Below are positions 22,657 through 32,807 of a DNA stretch of 64,000 nucleotides, one piece after another. A program made the translations under genes and the position numbers. Origin of the DNA: Dreissena polymorpha (Eukaryota; Mollusca; Bivalvia; Myida; Dreissenidae); assembly GCF_020536995.1 (NCBI RefSeq), contig NC_068357.1, positions 53,523,063-53,587,062 on the forward strand. Reading direction: 5' to 3'. The notes under the pieces were generated by a model, which was not told the DNA's origin, ran no database searches, and saw only the letters and a list, made by a program, of their open reading frames with translations. Positions within the stretch are counted from its first letter, which is position 1. Every line of letters starts with the position of its first letter.

Positions 22657-25600
22657 GCAAGTAGATAATGTCAAAAAGTCTCAAATAGAAATGAATATGT
22701 ACCCACAGCTTTTTAGCTCACCTGATTGCTCAGGTGAGCTTTTGTGATCGGTCTTTGTCCGTCGTACGTCCGTCCGTCGTCCACATTTGGTTTGTAAACA
22801 CTCTAGAGGTCACATTTCTTGTCCGATCTTCATGAAACTTGGTCAAAAGATTTGTCCCAATGATGCCTCGACCAAGTTCGAAACTGGGTCATGCTGGGTT
22901 AAAAACTAGTTCACTAGGTAAAAAAAAGAAAAACATTGTAAACACTGTAGAAGTCACATTTCATGCCCAATCTTAATGTTACTTTGTCAAAATGTTTGTC
23001 TTTACGATATGTTTGTTGAGTTCAAAAGTTGTTCCATTCCGTTGAAAAACATGGCCGCCAGTGGGCGGGGCAGTTTTCCTTATTTGGCTATAGAGAAACC
23101 TTGTAAACACTCTAGAGGCCACATTTCTTGTTCGATCTTCATGAAACTTTGTCCCAATGATACAACGATCGAGTTTGAAACTGGGTCATGCTGATTCAAA
23201 AACTAGGTCACTAGGTCAAAAAAAGAAAAACATTGTCAACACTGTGAGAGTCACATTTCATGCCCAATCTTCGTGTAACATTGTCAAAATGTTTGTCTTA
23301 ATGATATGTTGGTTGAGTTCAAAAGTGGGACCGGTTTGTTGAAAAACATGTCCGCCAGTGGGCGGGGTAGTTTTTCTTATTTGGCTATAGAGAAACATTG
23401 TTAACACTCTAGAGGCCACATTTCTTGTCCGATCTTCATGGTCAGAGGATTTGTCACAATAATACCTCGATCGAGTTCGAAACTGGGTCATGCTGGGTCA
23501 AAAACTAGGTCACTAGGTTTAAAAAAAACAAAAACATTGTACACACTGTAGAAGTCACATTTCATGCCCAATCTTCATGTAACTTTATCAAAATGTTTGT
23601 CTTAATGATATGTTGGTTGAGTTCAAAAGTAGTTCCGGTCCGTTGAAAAACATGGCCGCCAGTGGGCGGGGCAGTTTTCCATATTTGGCTATAGAGAAAC
23701 CTTGTGAACACTCTACAAGTCAACATTTTTGTCCGTTCATCTTGAAACTTGGTCAAACCATTGGTTTTATTGATATCTCGGACGAGTTTGAAAATGACCC
23801 AGATCGGTGAAAATACATGGCCATCAGGAGGGGCAGTTTTCTCTATATGTATATAGGGAAAACATGTGAAAACTCTAAAAGTCACATTTTTGGTCCAATC
23901 TTCATGAAATTTGGTCAGAACATTTGTTTTATAGAAACGTGAGTTAAGTTCGAAAATGGTTCCGGTCCGTTGAAAAACATGGCTGCCTGGGGGACGGGGC
24001 AGTTTTCGTAATATTTATATAGTATAAAAGGCTTGTGAACAGTCAAGAAGTCACATTTTTTGCCCAATCATCATGAAACTTGGTCAAACATTTGTTTTAT
24101 TGATATCTCGGACTAACTCGAAAATGCTCCAGATTGGTAAAAAAACATGGCCGCCAGTGGGTGGGGCAGTTTTCTCTTTATGTATATTGTAAAAACATGT
24201 GAACACTCTGGAAGTCACATAATTGCCCAATTTTCAAGAAATTGGTCAGAACATTTGTTTCCTAGATACGAGAATTGACTTCGAAAATGGTTCCGGTCCG
24301 TTGAAAAACATGGCTGCAAGGAGGGTGGCACATTTTCCTTATATTAATAAAGTAAAAAAGCTTGTGAACACTCTAGAAGTCACATTTTTTGCCCAATCAT
24401 CATGAAATTTGGTGAAAATATTGGTTATTTTTATTATCTCATTAGTTCGAAAATGGTCCAGATCGGTCTAAAAACATGGCCGCCAGGGGGTGGGGAAGTT
24501 TTCCTTTTATGACTATAGAGAAACCTTGTGAACACACTAGAAGTCACATTTTTTGTCTAATCATCATGAAACTTAGTAAAGACATTAGTTTTATTGATAT
24601 CTCGGACAAGTTGGACAATGGCTCAGATCGGTGAGAAAAACACACCTTTTAGCTCACCATATTGCTCAGGTGAGGTTCTAGGATCGGTCTTTGTCCGACG
24701 TCTGTCCGTCCGTCCACATTTGGTTAGTAAACACTCTAGCATTCACATTTCTCAAGCATTCTTTATCAAAAATGGTGAGAAGCTATATGGGAACAAGATC
24801 TCAGTCAAGTAATGAGCAAACTCGCATAATAAATGCCAGAATTATTGCCCTGAGATTGTCAAAATTGTCAGTATATTATTAAAAAAATCATTGTCAACAC
24901 TCTAGAGGTCACAAGTTTATTTCAGATTTTATGAATCTTGGTCATAATATTTATTTTTGTAAGCAAAGTGTGATGTTTGGTCATGCGGGGTCAAACTAAA
25001 GGTCAGCAGGTCAAATCTTACAAAAACATTGTAAACACTCCATAAGCCAGAGTTTTGGATCAATAATGATGAAACTTGACAAGGATGTTTGTCTGGACAA
25101 TATCTAGGAAGTTCGACGTATGGTAATGTGGGGACAAAATCTAGGTCATGGGTCTTATCTTACATAAACCTTGTAAACACACTAGAGGCCATAGTTTTGG
25201 TCCAATAATGAAGATACTTGACTAGGATGTTTTTCTTGATAATATCTAGGCAAAGTTTGACATTTGGTCATGTGGGGTCAAAATCTTGGTCACGAGGTTC
25301 AAATCTTACAAAAACCTTGTAAACACATGTAGAGTTAGCATTACTTGCAAATATTTGCATTGTAAAAACCCATGCAAATGGGCAGTACTCAATCAGAATA
25401 ATTCATATGCTCACACCGCAAAAGTAAACAGAAGGGAACCAATCTAATATGCTCTAGAGTACTGAATTTTCAACCAAGCAATGAACAAGGCCTTGTAAAA
25501 AAGGTGAGCGAACTAGGGCCATCTTGGCCATCTTGTTTATTTATATGAGTTGCATCGTGCAATATTTACTAAAATGCGTGATTATTTTTAAAGAAAACCA

Positions 25601-28600
25601 CAGACTTTCACCAAAATCACATAGTTTGAGTTTAATTACACATGTATAAGTGCATTTATTAGATATACACGCAGATGTCATTTTTGTTGTAACATTGATA
25701 TTGATATTCCGTAAAATAAGGCAGACAAAGAAATGCTCAAAATACAAAACAATGTGTGTGTATGCGTGTATGTCTTATTAGCTTATCCTGTTTTTTAGAT
25801 AATCACTCGCGTCAGTTTGGAGATGTCATTACAAATGAAATCGGTAATTTACCTGAAAGCTCTCTCAGCGCATGCTCTTTCAATGCATGTCGTGTTGATA
25901 AATACGTCTTGGACACCATGCCATTGGAGCTGAAAGTAGCTAATATAGACGTTCTTATTCTATACCACGAAAACGATAGACAAAGTGCTGCCGATTTCAG
26001 AGACCACCTTGTCAATGATATTCAGCTGAAAGATAGGGAAAAGGTTCGTGCTCTTTTGTACGATGAAGGTGAACTAATTGCTTTAAATATCAGAAAAATT
26101 GGGCAACTGAGTGATGCAATTAACAGAAGCACATACGTTTTCATCTACCTTACAAAAGAATTCGTAAAGGATAAGTGGATGGAGTTTACCAGCGAAGTTT
26201 GTTTAATGGAAGCCATTGAAAATCCTGACAAGCAGTGGTGCGTTGTTCCAGTCTTCACTGAAAAACGCAATGGAACATTTAAAATCCCTACAGGACTCAA
26301 CATACTAAACGGATTGAATTATTATAATAAGGACCAGTACTATTTAAAACAAGTAACATGTTTGATTGAGTCACGGATTCAAAGCAGAAAGAATGCCGAT
26401 GTTAAATTAATAAACATGCAGAAAGTATGGATATCAAACCAAGAAAAAAACACATCTGCATCGTATTCCGAAACAAATAATGAATTGTCAGATTTCAAAT
26501 TCAGCAAACCATGTAAGACTCAAGACAAAATGTGCTTTAGTAACGAAGACCTCACCCTTCTGACCGACGCTCCTCCAAATGTTAATGAATGCTTTGGTAA
26601 GAACGAACCTGAAACTGAATGGACCGAACATAATAATTCGGAACTCCGTGTTTCCTCAATAAGCACTTTACATTGTGACATGGCAATGTCTTCACCAATG
26701 CCAAAGAGGTCAGATTCGACAAATCTTCCAACAATTTGTGATAAGCAAAGCTATGGGCGCAGTGCAGCTGAGCAGAAGCGAACATATGCAGATGCAGATC
26801 ATCTCGAGGCAGGAAACATGAATGACTTTACTGATGAAGTTAGTCCACACAGTCCTCCAAGTCGGTATTTCGATCAAGCAGCTGAACATTTTGAGCCACA
26901 CTCTAAATCCGAATTTAAGGACCAGCGAAAGAAAGGTAATATAGATTGCATGTAAATGCGAGTTTAAGTGTGTGGATTTATTAGCGATTATGCATGGACT
27001 GATTAGATGTGTTTACGCAAAGAGAGAAATAAACGTTGTTCATATGTACTAAAATATGGACTTAAAACAGAATGTTGTCATATAAAAAGGAAATGACGAG
27101 TCCATGCTGTTTACTTTATAGTATGTATACTAGTGTGTTAAAGTTTAATTTGAGTTTAACGGTCTTTCAGGCAAGAAAAGGGAAACGATGAAGACTGATG
27201 ACAGTTTGTATCAGCCACTTACCATGATATCGTTTGATGAAAGCGGAAGATCGATCTCCGTTTGTTTAGGGACAGCAAATGGTGGAGAAAATCAAACACA
27301 AAGCCATATAGTGAACACACTTGGACATGAACAGTCCCGATCAGTTGGAGGTCAGTATTGCGGTAAAACTTATACAAATGATGCAGCGCGGGAAGCGGCG
27401 TTAATACCACAGTTTGAAACACTGTTGCACTCCGATGATATTGGCTCGTATTCGGGGTCAGGAAATCAATCAAAACCCTGTCCAGATAACGTCGCTGAAA
27501 ACTTGCTACCACAAACAACTACTGATGTCAATCAGAACGAATACTTGAACAAACAAGGTAATTGCGTTTAATGTGCAGCTTACTTATTGATTAATAACGG
27601 CAACATAGATACGTTCGAGATACATTTCGTTGTACATTTATGTATCATGCTAGGTCTACGTAAATCGGAATATAATATTCATGTGTAGCACATAATCAAG
27701 AAATCCATATTTTATATTGATCAAAAAGCATAATCGTTTAGAGTACTCATAACATTTTGAGTTCATTAAATGTTACGAGCATGCTTATTTGTTATTAATT
27801 CAACCCTGATGTTTTAACTTTTTTATAATGTACAGATGCACTACCATTACTAAGCGACTTTGAAATTGGACCTGAATTACATAATACAGAAAATGATAGA
27901 CACCCACGCAGACATGAACCAATTTATTGCGTACATGAATCTGAGAAAATCAACAGACAGGCAGCAGGAGGATCGTCACCTATTGTCCACTATCATAAAA
28001 CTGTAAGAGCTTTTTTCAATTAACAATCCGGTTGCCAATATTTTAGGATGTCGTACCTGATATTACCATACTTATTTCATTATTATTGGTGTTGTCGTTT
28101 TTGTAGGTCATCAACATACACAGAGCAACAAACATTCAAATCGGAGATCAGAATAAGATACTAGAAGCTAATGATAGCGACGATGAATGTAACAGCAATT
28201 ACAAAGAATCACAGAAACATGAAGTCACTGAAGAAGAAATGCATCAAAGTGATAATCGAAACGGCGAACTCCTAAATAAAAGGTAACATTTAATTCATTT
28301 TTTTGAGGACAAGACACGTAGTCGGTTCACTGTTCAATATTATTTTGCATTGAGAGGATATCGTTAATCAACAGCATTATCAATCCGATCTTTATTATCT
28401 TTAAAATACAATTATCGCACAGTGTTATTCAACATCTTTTGCTAAGAATATTCAAATAGGAATGCTATTATTAAGTTAACAAGACTTATATGTTTTCAAC
28501 TTATACAGGGAATTAGAGGTTGGACTAGACAAAATCCATGACGCTGATGACGACCATATGAATTCCTCTTTAAAAACTGTCCCGGCTTTGGATGCACAAC

Positions 28601-29157
28601 TCTTTACGGACAACGTATGTAAGGATGAAGCTGATGCTAACAGAGCAGTGAGAGGTAGCAGTTTTATTGATACTTCAGTGAAAGAAGATTGTAACCTACA
28701 CACAGAAGATACAACACAGGTGAATGGAATACCGATATCTTTGTGGTCTAAAGATAACAAGATATATATACTTGGTTTGGTTTAAAGTATGTCAACATTT
28801 ATACATGTTTAGTTAGAATTCGAAAATAAAAAAGATAATTGGTTTCATATATATATATATTTATATTATTATTATTGATATATATTGATATGGTTTTATT
28901 GTCAGAATTGTCAGGATGGAGCAAGCGAACAAAGTGAACACTTGCGCAGATTTGCCATTCGAGCAGAGCATGTGAATCCGAGCAGTAAAAAGCATTTTGA
29001 AACGATAACACCAGTGCAAGACCAAAGCTACGTATGCGACACCGGAAACTTGAATAGTGTCGTTGCTCTTAAAAATATCGACTATGGTAAACGTCTAAGA
29101 AAGTTTGGAATGCTAGTTTGTGTCATCGTGCTTACTGCTGGTAGCATACTTTTATAG
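22614..29157 (+). CDS. TIR-RHIM tail-anchored adaptor-like protein, copy A (spliced)
   Basis: Predicted coding exons: 22614-22656, 25799-26935, 27171-27557, 27836-28002, 28107-28282, 28509-28719 and 28906-29157. Every junction has a consensus acceptor, a GT donor (the first donor is GC) and matching phase, giving 790 codons without a stop. Regions: TIR about 62-208; polar Ser/Thr/Gln-rich linker about 210-575; RHIM core IQIGDQNKIL about 588-597; acidic segment; basic KRLRK followed by a 17-residue hydrophobic C-terminus. TIR then RHIM is the order of vertebrate TICAM1/TRIF, which links nucleic-acid-sensing Toll receptors to RIP kinases and IRF activation; a similar scaffold role is inferred. 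The TIR has WMEFTSE where NAD-cleaving TIRs carry W-x3-E, arguing for a scaffold rather than an enzyme. The membrane tail is not part of TRIF. An alternative start inside the TIR exon cannot be excluded. Confidence 0.82.
22707..25550 (+). repeat. AGCTCACCTGA repeat element inside the gene A intron
   Basis: It begins TTTTTAGCTCACCTGATTGC followed by TCAGGTGAGCTTTTGTGATCGGTC and ends GGTGAGCGAACTAGGGCCATCTTGG. Inside are many diverged tandem units, each with CACATTT…CCAATCTTCATGAAA…TTGGTCA, GAGTTCGAAA and AACATGGCCGCCAG…GGGCGGGG. A second head (TTTTAGCTCACCATATTGC) at 24648 shows two elements joined or nested. Unit B has only about 300 bp of intron at this position, so the insertion came after the duplication or was lost from B. 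The many frames in it are noise. Confidence 0.85.
25799..26935 (+). CDS. Gene A exon 3: TIR domain
   Basis: The acceptor TTTTTTAG ends at 25798; the donor AAAG|GTAATA follows 26935. TIR blocks in order: box 1 NIDVLILYHEND, BB-loop region LLYDEGELIALN, LSDAINRSTYVFIYLT, box 2-like DKWMEFTSEVCLMEAI, CVVPVF, then LNILNGLNYYNKDQYYLKQVTCLIESRI closing the fold (split here by no change; it spans the last helix). The order and the LSDAINRS…LT-x-F-x-KD-x-W spacing resemble the TICAM TIR. The remaining two thirds is a polar linker with a block ISTLHCDMAMS-x-PxPK conserved even in pseudogene C. Confidence 0.88.
28107..28282 (+). CDS. Gene A exon 6: RHIM motif
   Basis: The exon starts after TTTTTGTAG and ends before GTAACA, phase 0 to phase 2. 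It encodes VINIHRATNIQIGDQNKI, fitting the RIP homotypic interaction motif pattern I/V-Q-I/V/L-G-x-x-N-x-hydrophobic (RIPK1 IQIGAYNYM, ZBP1 IQIGHGNVM). The motif sits in a low-complexity region, as is usual for RHIMs, with a strongly acidic stretch after it (NDSDDE, EEE). RHIMs build amyloid-like signalling fibrils. Confidence 0.8.
28906..29157 (+). CDS. Gene A exon 8: C-terminal tail anchor
   Basis: The acceptor TTATTGTCAG ends at 28905. The last residues read GKRLRK, then FGMLVCVIVLTAGSILL and stop. A single hydrophobic segment at the extreme C-terminus with basic residues before it is the pattern of tail-anchored proteins of the mitochondrial outer membrane or ER, leaving TIR and RHIM in the cytosol. 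If the exon 7 donor (CAG|GTGAAT) is not used, translation ends 21 codons later without this segment, giving a possible soluble form. Confidence 0.75.
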   Translation, partial: NCQDGASEQSEHLRRFAIRAEHVNPSSKKHFETITPVQDQSYVCDTGNLNSVVALKNIDYGKRLRKFGMLVCVIVLTAGSILL

Positions 29158-29495
29158 AATAAGGTTGCCAACGTGCCGGCTATTTGGAATGCAAATAATG
29201 TCAAACAACAAAAACAATTAAATGAGTGGATTGTCACTGACATTTGATTGTGTTATGCATAGACTATTTTGTATATACATAGACTGTATTGTGTATTCTT
29301 GTTTTCGTGAAGATGAAGAGTTAATTGTGAGCTTTAGTATATCAAAAGCATACTTATTCGGCTAATCTTTTGAAAACATGTACATTACCAGTCCGCGGTA
29401 TTCATATTGTAATATAGTCGTTTTGTTTAATTTTATTACTTCACTTACTTCGAGTCGTGCAGACAAATGTGTATAGATTTATTACTAGATTTGTT
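29158..29495 (+). other. 3' flank of gene A
   Basis: Near-identical to the flank of gene B up to about 29250, then clearly diverged but alignable (GTATTCTTGTTTTCGTGAAGATGAA in both). It ends at TTGTT (29491-29495), the target site of the next element. No obvious canonical AATAAA; AATAAG occurs at 29159. Confidence 0.5.
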
Positions 29496-30334
29496 CAAGT
29501 TGCCAGTACCACGTGATTTTTTCGGCTATGTGTGGGACTATTGGTTGTCAACAAAGTATCGCTTCAGGTAACGTTTTTGATAATTTCTTCATTAATTCAA
29601 AACCATTTACAAAAAAACAAAGACGAGTGCCCGGTCATTGTCAAAATACACAACTTTGTTAAGTTTGCGCACAATTAATTACGTATATTTTCCGAAAAGT
29701 GCAACGGCGTGTTTGAAAACACACGAAGTGAAATGCTATGTGTGGTATATTTTTTATTCAATCAACAAAAACGTTAATTATAACATTGTCGAAGGCTTAA
29801 AAAATAGGGCGGGCATTGTAATTCTTCATAGAGAAGCTACATACAATGTATGTTTGCGCAAATACATCTGATTCGGAATGTGTGTATTAAAATGTAATAA
29901 TGCTATGTGTGGGACACATTTTTGGAATGCTATGTGTGGTATACAAGAATTTGCCCGTAAGTAGTGCATTTAATCTGAACACAGTTTTGTAAGAATCTTG
30001 ATCAGTCTGTACTGAAAATATATCAAATTAAACAAATGTTACATGATGGAATACTGAAGTAATGGTGTAATGTTTAAACAATTTTTGTTTAACTGAACAT
30101 ACATTTTAAATAAAACACACTGTATAATTTATATCCAATCAATTGTCTTTTTTAACAAACATGTTATGTTGAAATATAATATTTTCTTTTTTTTACTTAT
30201 TGTCTTAAAATAAATATCACGATTGATATTTCTGCCAGATTATTAAATTTGGTCCAGTTTTTGTTGTAAATGAATGATACAGAAAGTAAAAACACTTGCT
30301 TTGAAATGGGTTTTACTTCTGTTGTTTTTCAGAC

Positions 30335-30523
30335 TTGACAAGGATAAGTCGAAGGATTTGTAACGCTTTTAAGGTGCGAAGCTGTGTAAGAATTACAGGA
30401 ACACCATCAAACCACACGGAAGGTGTTATGCGGCAAGTTAATTATCTAAAACACAGTGACAGAGACAGGGACGCAGCTTCATTCTGTGATGTTCACGGAA
30501 AGCATTTTCAACTTACTATGTAA
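30335..30523 (+). CDS. Possible exon of unknown protein inside the 2.8-kb transposon
   Basis: An open frame preceded by a pyrimidine-rich tract and CAG (near 30333). It encodes a basic, Arg-rich piece (MTRISRRICNAFKVRSC…) ending in a stop. No family recognised. It may be a terminal exon or chance. Confidence 0.25.
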   Translation: MTRISRRICNAFKVRSCVRITGTPSNHTEGVMRQVNYLKHSDRDRDAASFCDVHGKHFQLTM

Positions 30524-31530
30524 ACATACCATTTGATATGTATTTTGGCATAATCAAAACAAAGTGTTTGTATTAATATGTGTGTATATATATGGGGTTT
30601 GTATCTATGTTATTACTGAAATTGATTTGATGAATATAAAATCTGATTATGTATGTTAATAAAACAGTTGTTTCATAACAAATAACAATATAAACCCTAT
30701 GATGCTTGTTTGTCGTCTATTAAGTTTCCCATTTCATCCCCGTATGAATATCTTAAGTATATCAAAATAAACACTGCATTAAAATAACATTACTTTATAA
30801 CCAGCATGCACATGTTACAATAGAAATTAAAACACCAAATACATAAAGTACATCAGTATTCACAAAGTAATTGTAATCAGTCAATTTATGAATTTGCTAA
30901 TATTGCTTCACAAACATATACATGCTCCAATTAACACGTAACAAATTATCATCGCCAAAATTTCTTGACTTGGGGGTTTATTATACCAACAAACATATTG
31001 AATTTTTTTAATACTTCATGAACTCAATTTCAAATGAAATCTGAATAACTGAAGATGTTTCATGATAATACTCATTTGCCCCGGTCATGAAAGGGGGCTG
31101 AAAGATCTTGTTGCTACTGCACCAAGTAATAAACATTAAATGTTGTTAAATTTGTTGAATTGTCAAATTGTTATTTAATGTTTACTTTGATTGATTTCTT
31201 TCACTGCAATACTGGCACCATCTGGTAATAAAAACAAACAGTCTTTTAAACTTGTGAACATTTACTTTCTATGACAACTTTTCATTGATCAATATATCAG
31301 TACGTCTCTTCAAGGTGCTTCCAAAAATACTTTAGTCTCCCTGAAAAGAACAAAATACAGATGAAATAAACTGTAAAACTTACTTTTTGTAGTTTTGTTA
31401 CAATTATATTCACATGACACTTTGCACAAACAATCCTTACGATTTTGTGTATTAAACAAGTGCATTAGTTGGCAGTAACAATTCACTGAAAATTCAAAAT
31501 TTTGCAACAATCAATTTTATGGAAACTCAC

Positions 31531-31648
31531 AAGATAAGGTTTGCCGCAACAGAAATATTTTCCTGTCCGTGCGTGGGTGGCTTTGTGTTTGTAGATCCCC
31601 GACTGTGTTTTGACCTCTCTACCACACTGTTCGCAAACAAATGGCATT
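31531..31648 (-). CDS. C2H2 zinc-finger exon inside the 2.8-kb transposon
   Basis: Minus-strand exon bounded by an acceptor (…TTTACTTGTAG) and a donor (CTT|GTGAGT). It encodes MPFVCEQCGREVKTQSG followed by IYKHKATH: C-x2-C-x12-H-x3-H, a complete C2H2 finger with the TH end, then ARTGKYFCCGKPYL, which begins a second, unfinished C-x-type unit. DNA binding is expected of such a finger. It could be part of the element's own protein or a captured host exon. Neighbouring exons were not found. Confidence 0.5.
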
Positions 31649-32315
31649 CTACAAGTAAACAAAATATGAATATAAATTATCGACATTCATGATAATTTTG
31701 AGTAACATGAACGTCGTGATTATCATATTTTAGGCGCGCAAAACAGTACCAACAATGTTTTATTGACCATTTTTGTTATTTAGAAAGACTTAAAATATTA
31801 TTGACGTTTATGTCAATCTTTCGATTCTCTAGTTTAGTTTGTATACCACACATAGCATTTCAAAAATGTGTCCCACACATAGCATTATTGCATTTTAATA
31901 CACACACTCCGAATAAGATGTATTTGCGCAAATATACAATGCATGTAGCTTCTCGGTGAAAAATTACAATGTCCGCCCTATTTTTTAATCTTCGACAATA
32001 TTATAATGAACGTTTCTGTTGATTGAATAAATAAATATACCACACATAGCATTACACTTCATGTGTTTCCGAACACGCGGTTGCACTTTTGGAAAAAAAA
32101 ATACGTAATTAATTTTGCGCAAACTTAACAAATTTGTGTATTTTGACAATGACCAGGCACTCGTCTTTGTTTTTTTTAATGGTTTTGAATTAATGAATAA
32201 AATATCAAAAACGTTACCTAAAGCGATACTTTGTTGACAACCGATAGTCCCACACATAGCCTAAACAGTCACGTGGTACAGGCACCTTGTTGTTGTATGA
32301 TAAACATTCTACCAG

Positions 32316-32697
32316 AGGGGGTAATCACGTGACGATCAGAAAAAAGTCAAACTGGCGACGTCCGTGCCGTAACATGTCTTTTTCGCCGTTTTTTATACCC
32401 TTTATTTCTTTTGTTAAATGTGTAAATGCCGGTAAATTACCAGCCATATAAGTAAGAAAGCGTTTATTTCGTATTAATATTCGCTTTATATCTCGACATT
32501 ACTCGCTTCGAAATTTCGAAGCGAGTAAAGTCGATATATATAGCGAATATTAATATGAAATAAACGCTTATCACTCTCTTGCTGACATGGCTGGAAATTG
32601 AGTAGCGTTTAAAAAAATAATAAAGGTTATAAAACGGCGAAAATACCTGTCTCGGCATGGATGTCGCCATCTTCACTATCACATGATTACCCCCTCT
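32316..32697. repeat. Foldback element (palindromic MITE), copy in unit A
   Basis: The ends GAGGGGGTAATCACGTGA and TCACATGATTACCCCCTC are inverted, and the pairing continues inward (GGCGAAAA/TTTTCGCC, CAGCCAT/ATGGCTG) to a central palindrome (32470-32570) with GCTTCGAAATTTCGAAGC at its middle. The same element lies at the same relative place in unit B, so it predates the duplication. The frame 32464-32682 is incidental. Confidence 0.8.
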
Positions 32698-32807
32698 TAC
32701 TATGCAACAACCAATGTAACGCTCGATTGGTCATTGTTAAGGCTCGGTTATTACTTAAATGTTTTCACTAAATAATATCATAGCCACACGCTAACCACCT
32801 GTGATGG

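Larger units (their letters stand above)
29496..32289. mobile_element. 2.8-kb DNA transposon with about 450-bp inverted repeats
   Basis: The ends are CAAGTTGCCAGTACCACGTGA and the reverse complement of TCACGTGGTACAGGCACCTTG (RC: CAAGGTGCC…). The arms, 29496-29945 and 31840-32289, are reverse complements over about 450 bp. TTGTT flanks both sides (29491-29495, 32290-32294). Unit B, otherwise colinear, has a single TTGTT at 40424-40428 and no insert: the empty site. Each arm contains four copies of GCTATGTGTGG, possible transposase binding sites. The interior encodes a C2H2 finger exon on the minus strand and a possible exon at 30335-30523 on the plus strand. I recognise no transposase core, so the superfamily is open. 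Confidence 0.88.

Noticed and set aside
22976-24882. Many 60-110-codon frames
   Set aside because: All inside the AGCTCACCTGA repeat element and repeated with it; no independent coding evidence.
25756-25798. ATG at 25756 as the start of gene A
   Set aside because: Lies before a conserved splice acceptor, and the sequence upstream of the acceptor is not conserved as protein in copies B and C.
26640-26720. pLxIS motif for IRF recruitment, as in TRIF, MAVS and STING
   Set aside because: VSSIS/VSTIS and LTMIS look similar but neither has L-x-I-S in the right spacing.
25799-26935. NAD-cleaving (SARM1-like) TIR enzyme
   Set aside because: The residue four after the conserved Trp is not Glu (WMEFT), so the catalytic glutamate is not where enzyme TIRs have it; a glutamate two residues after Trp does not fit.
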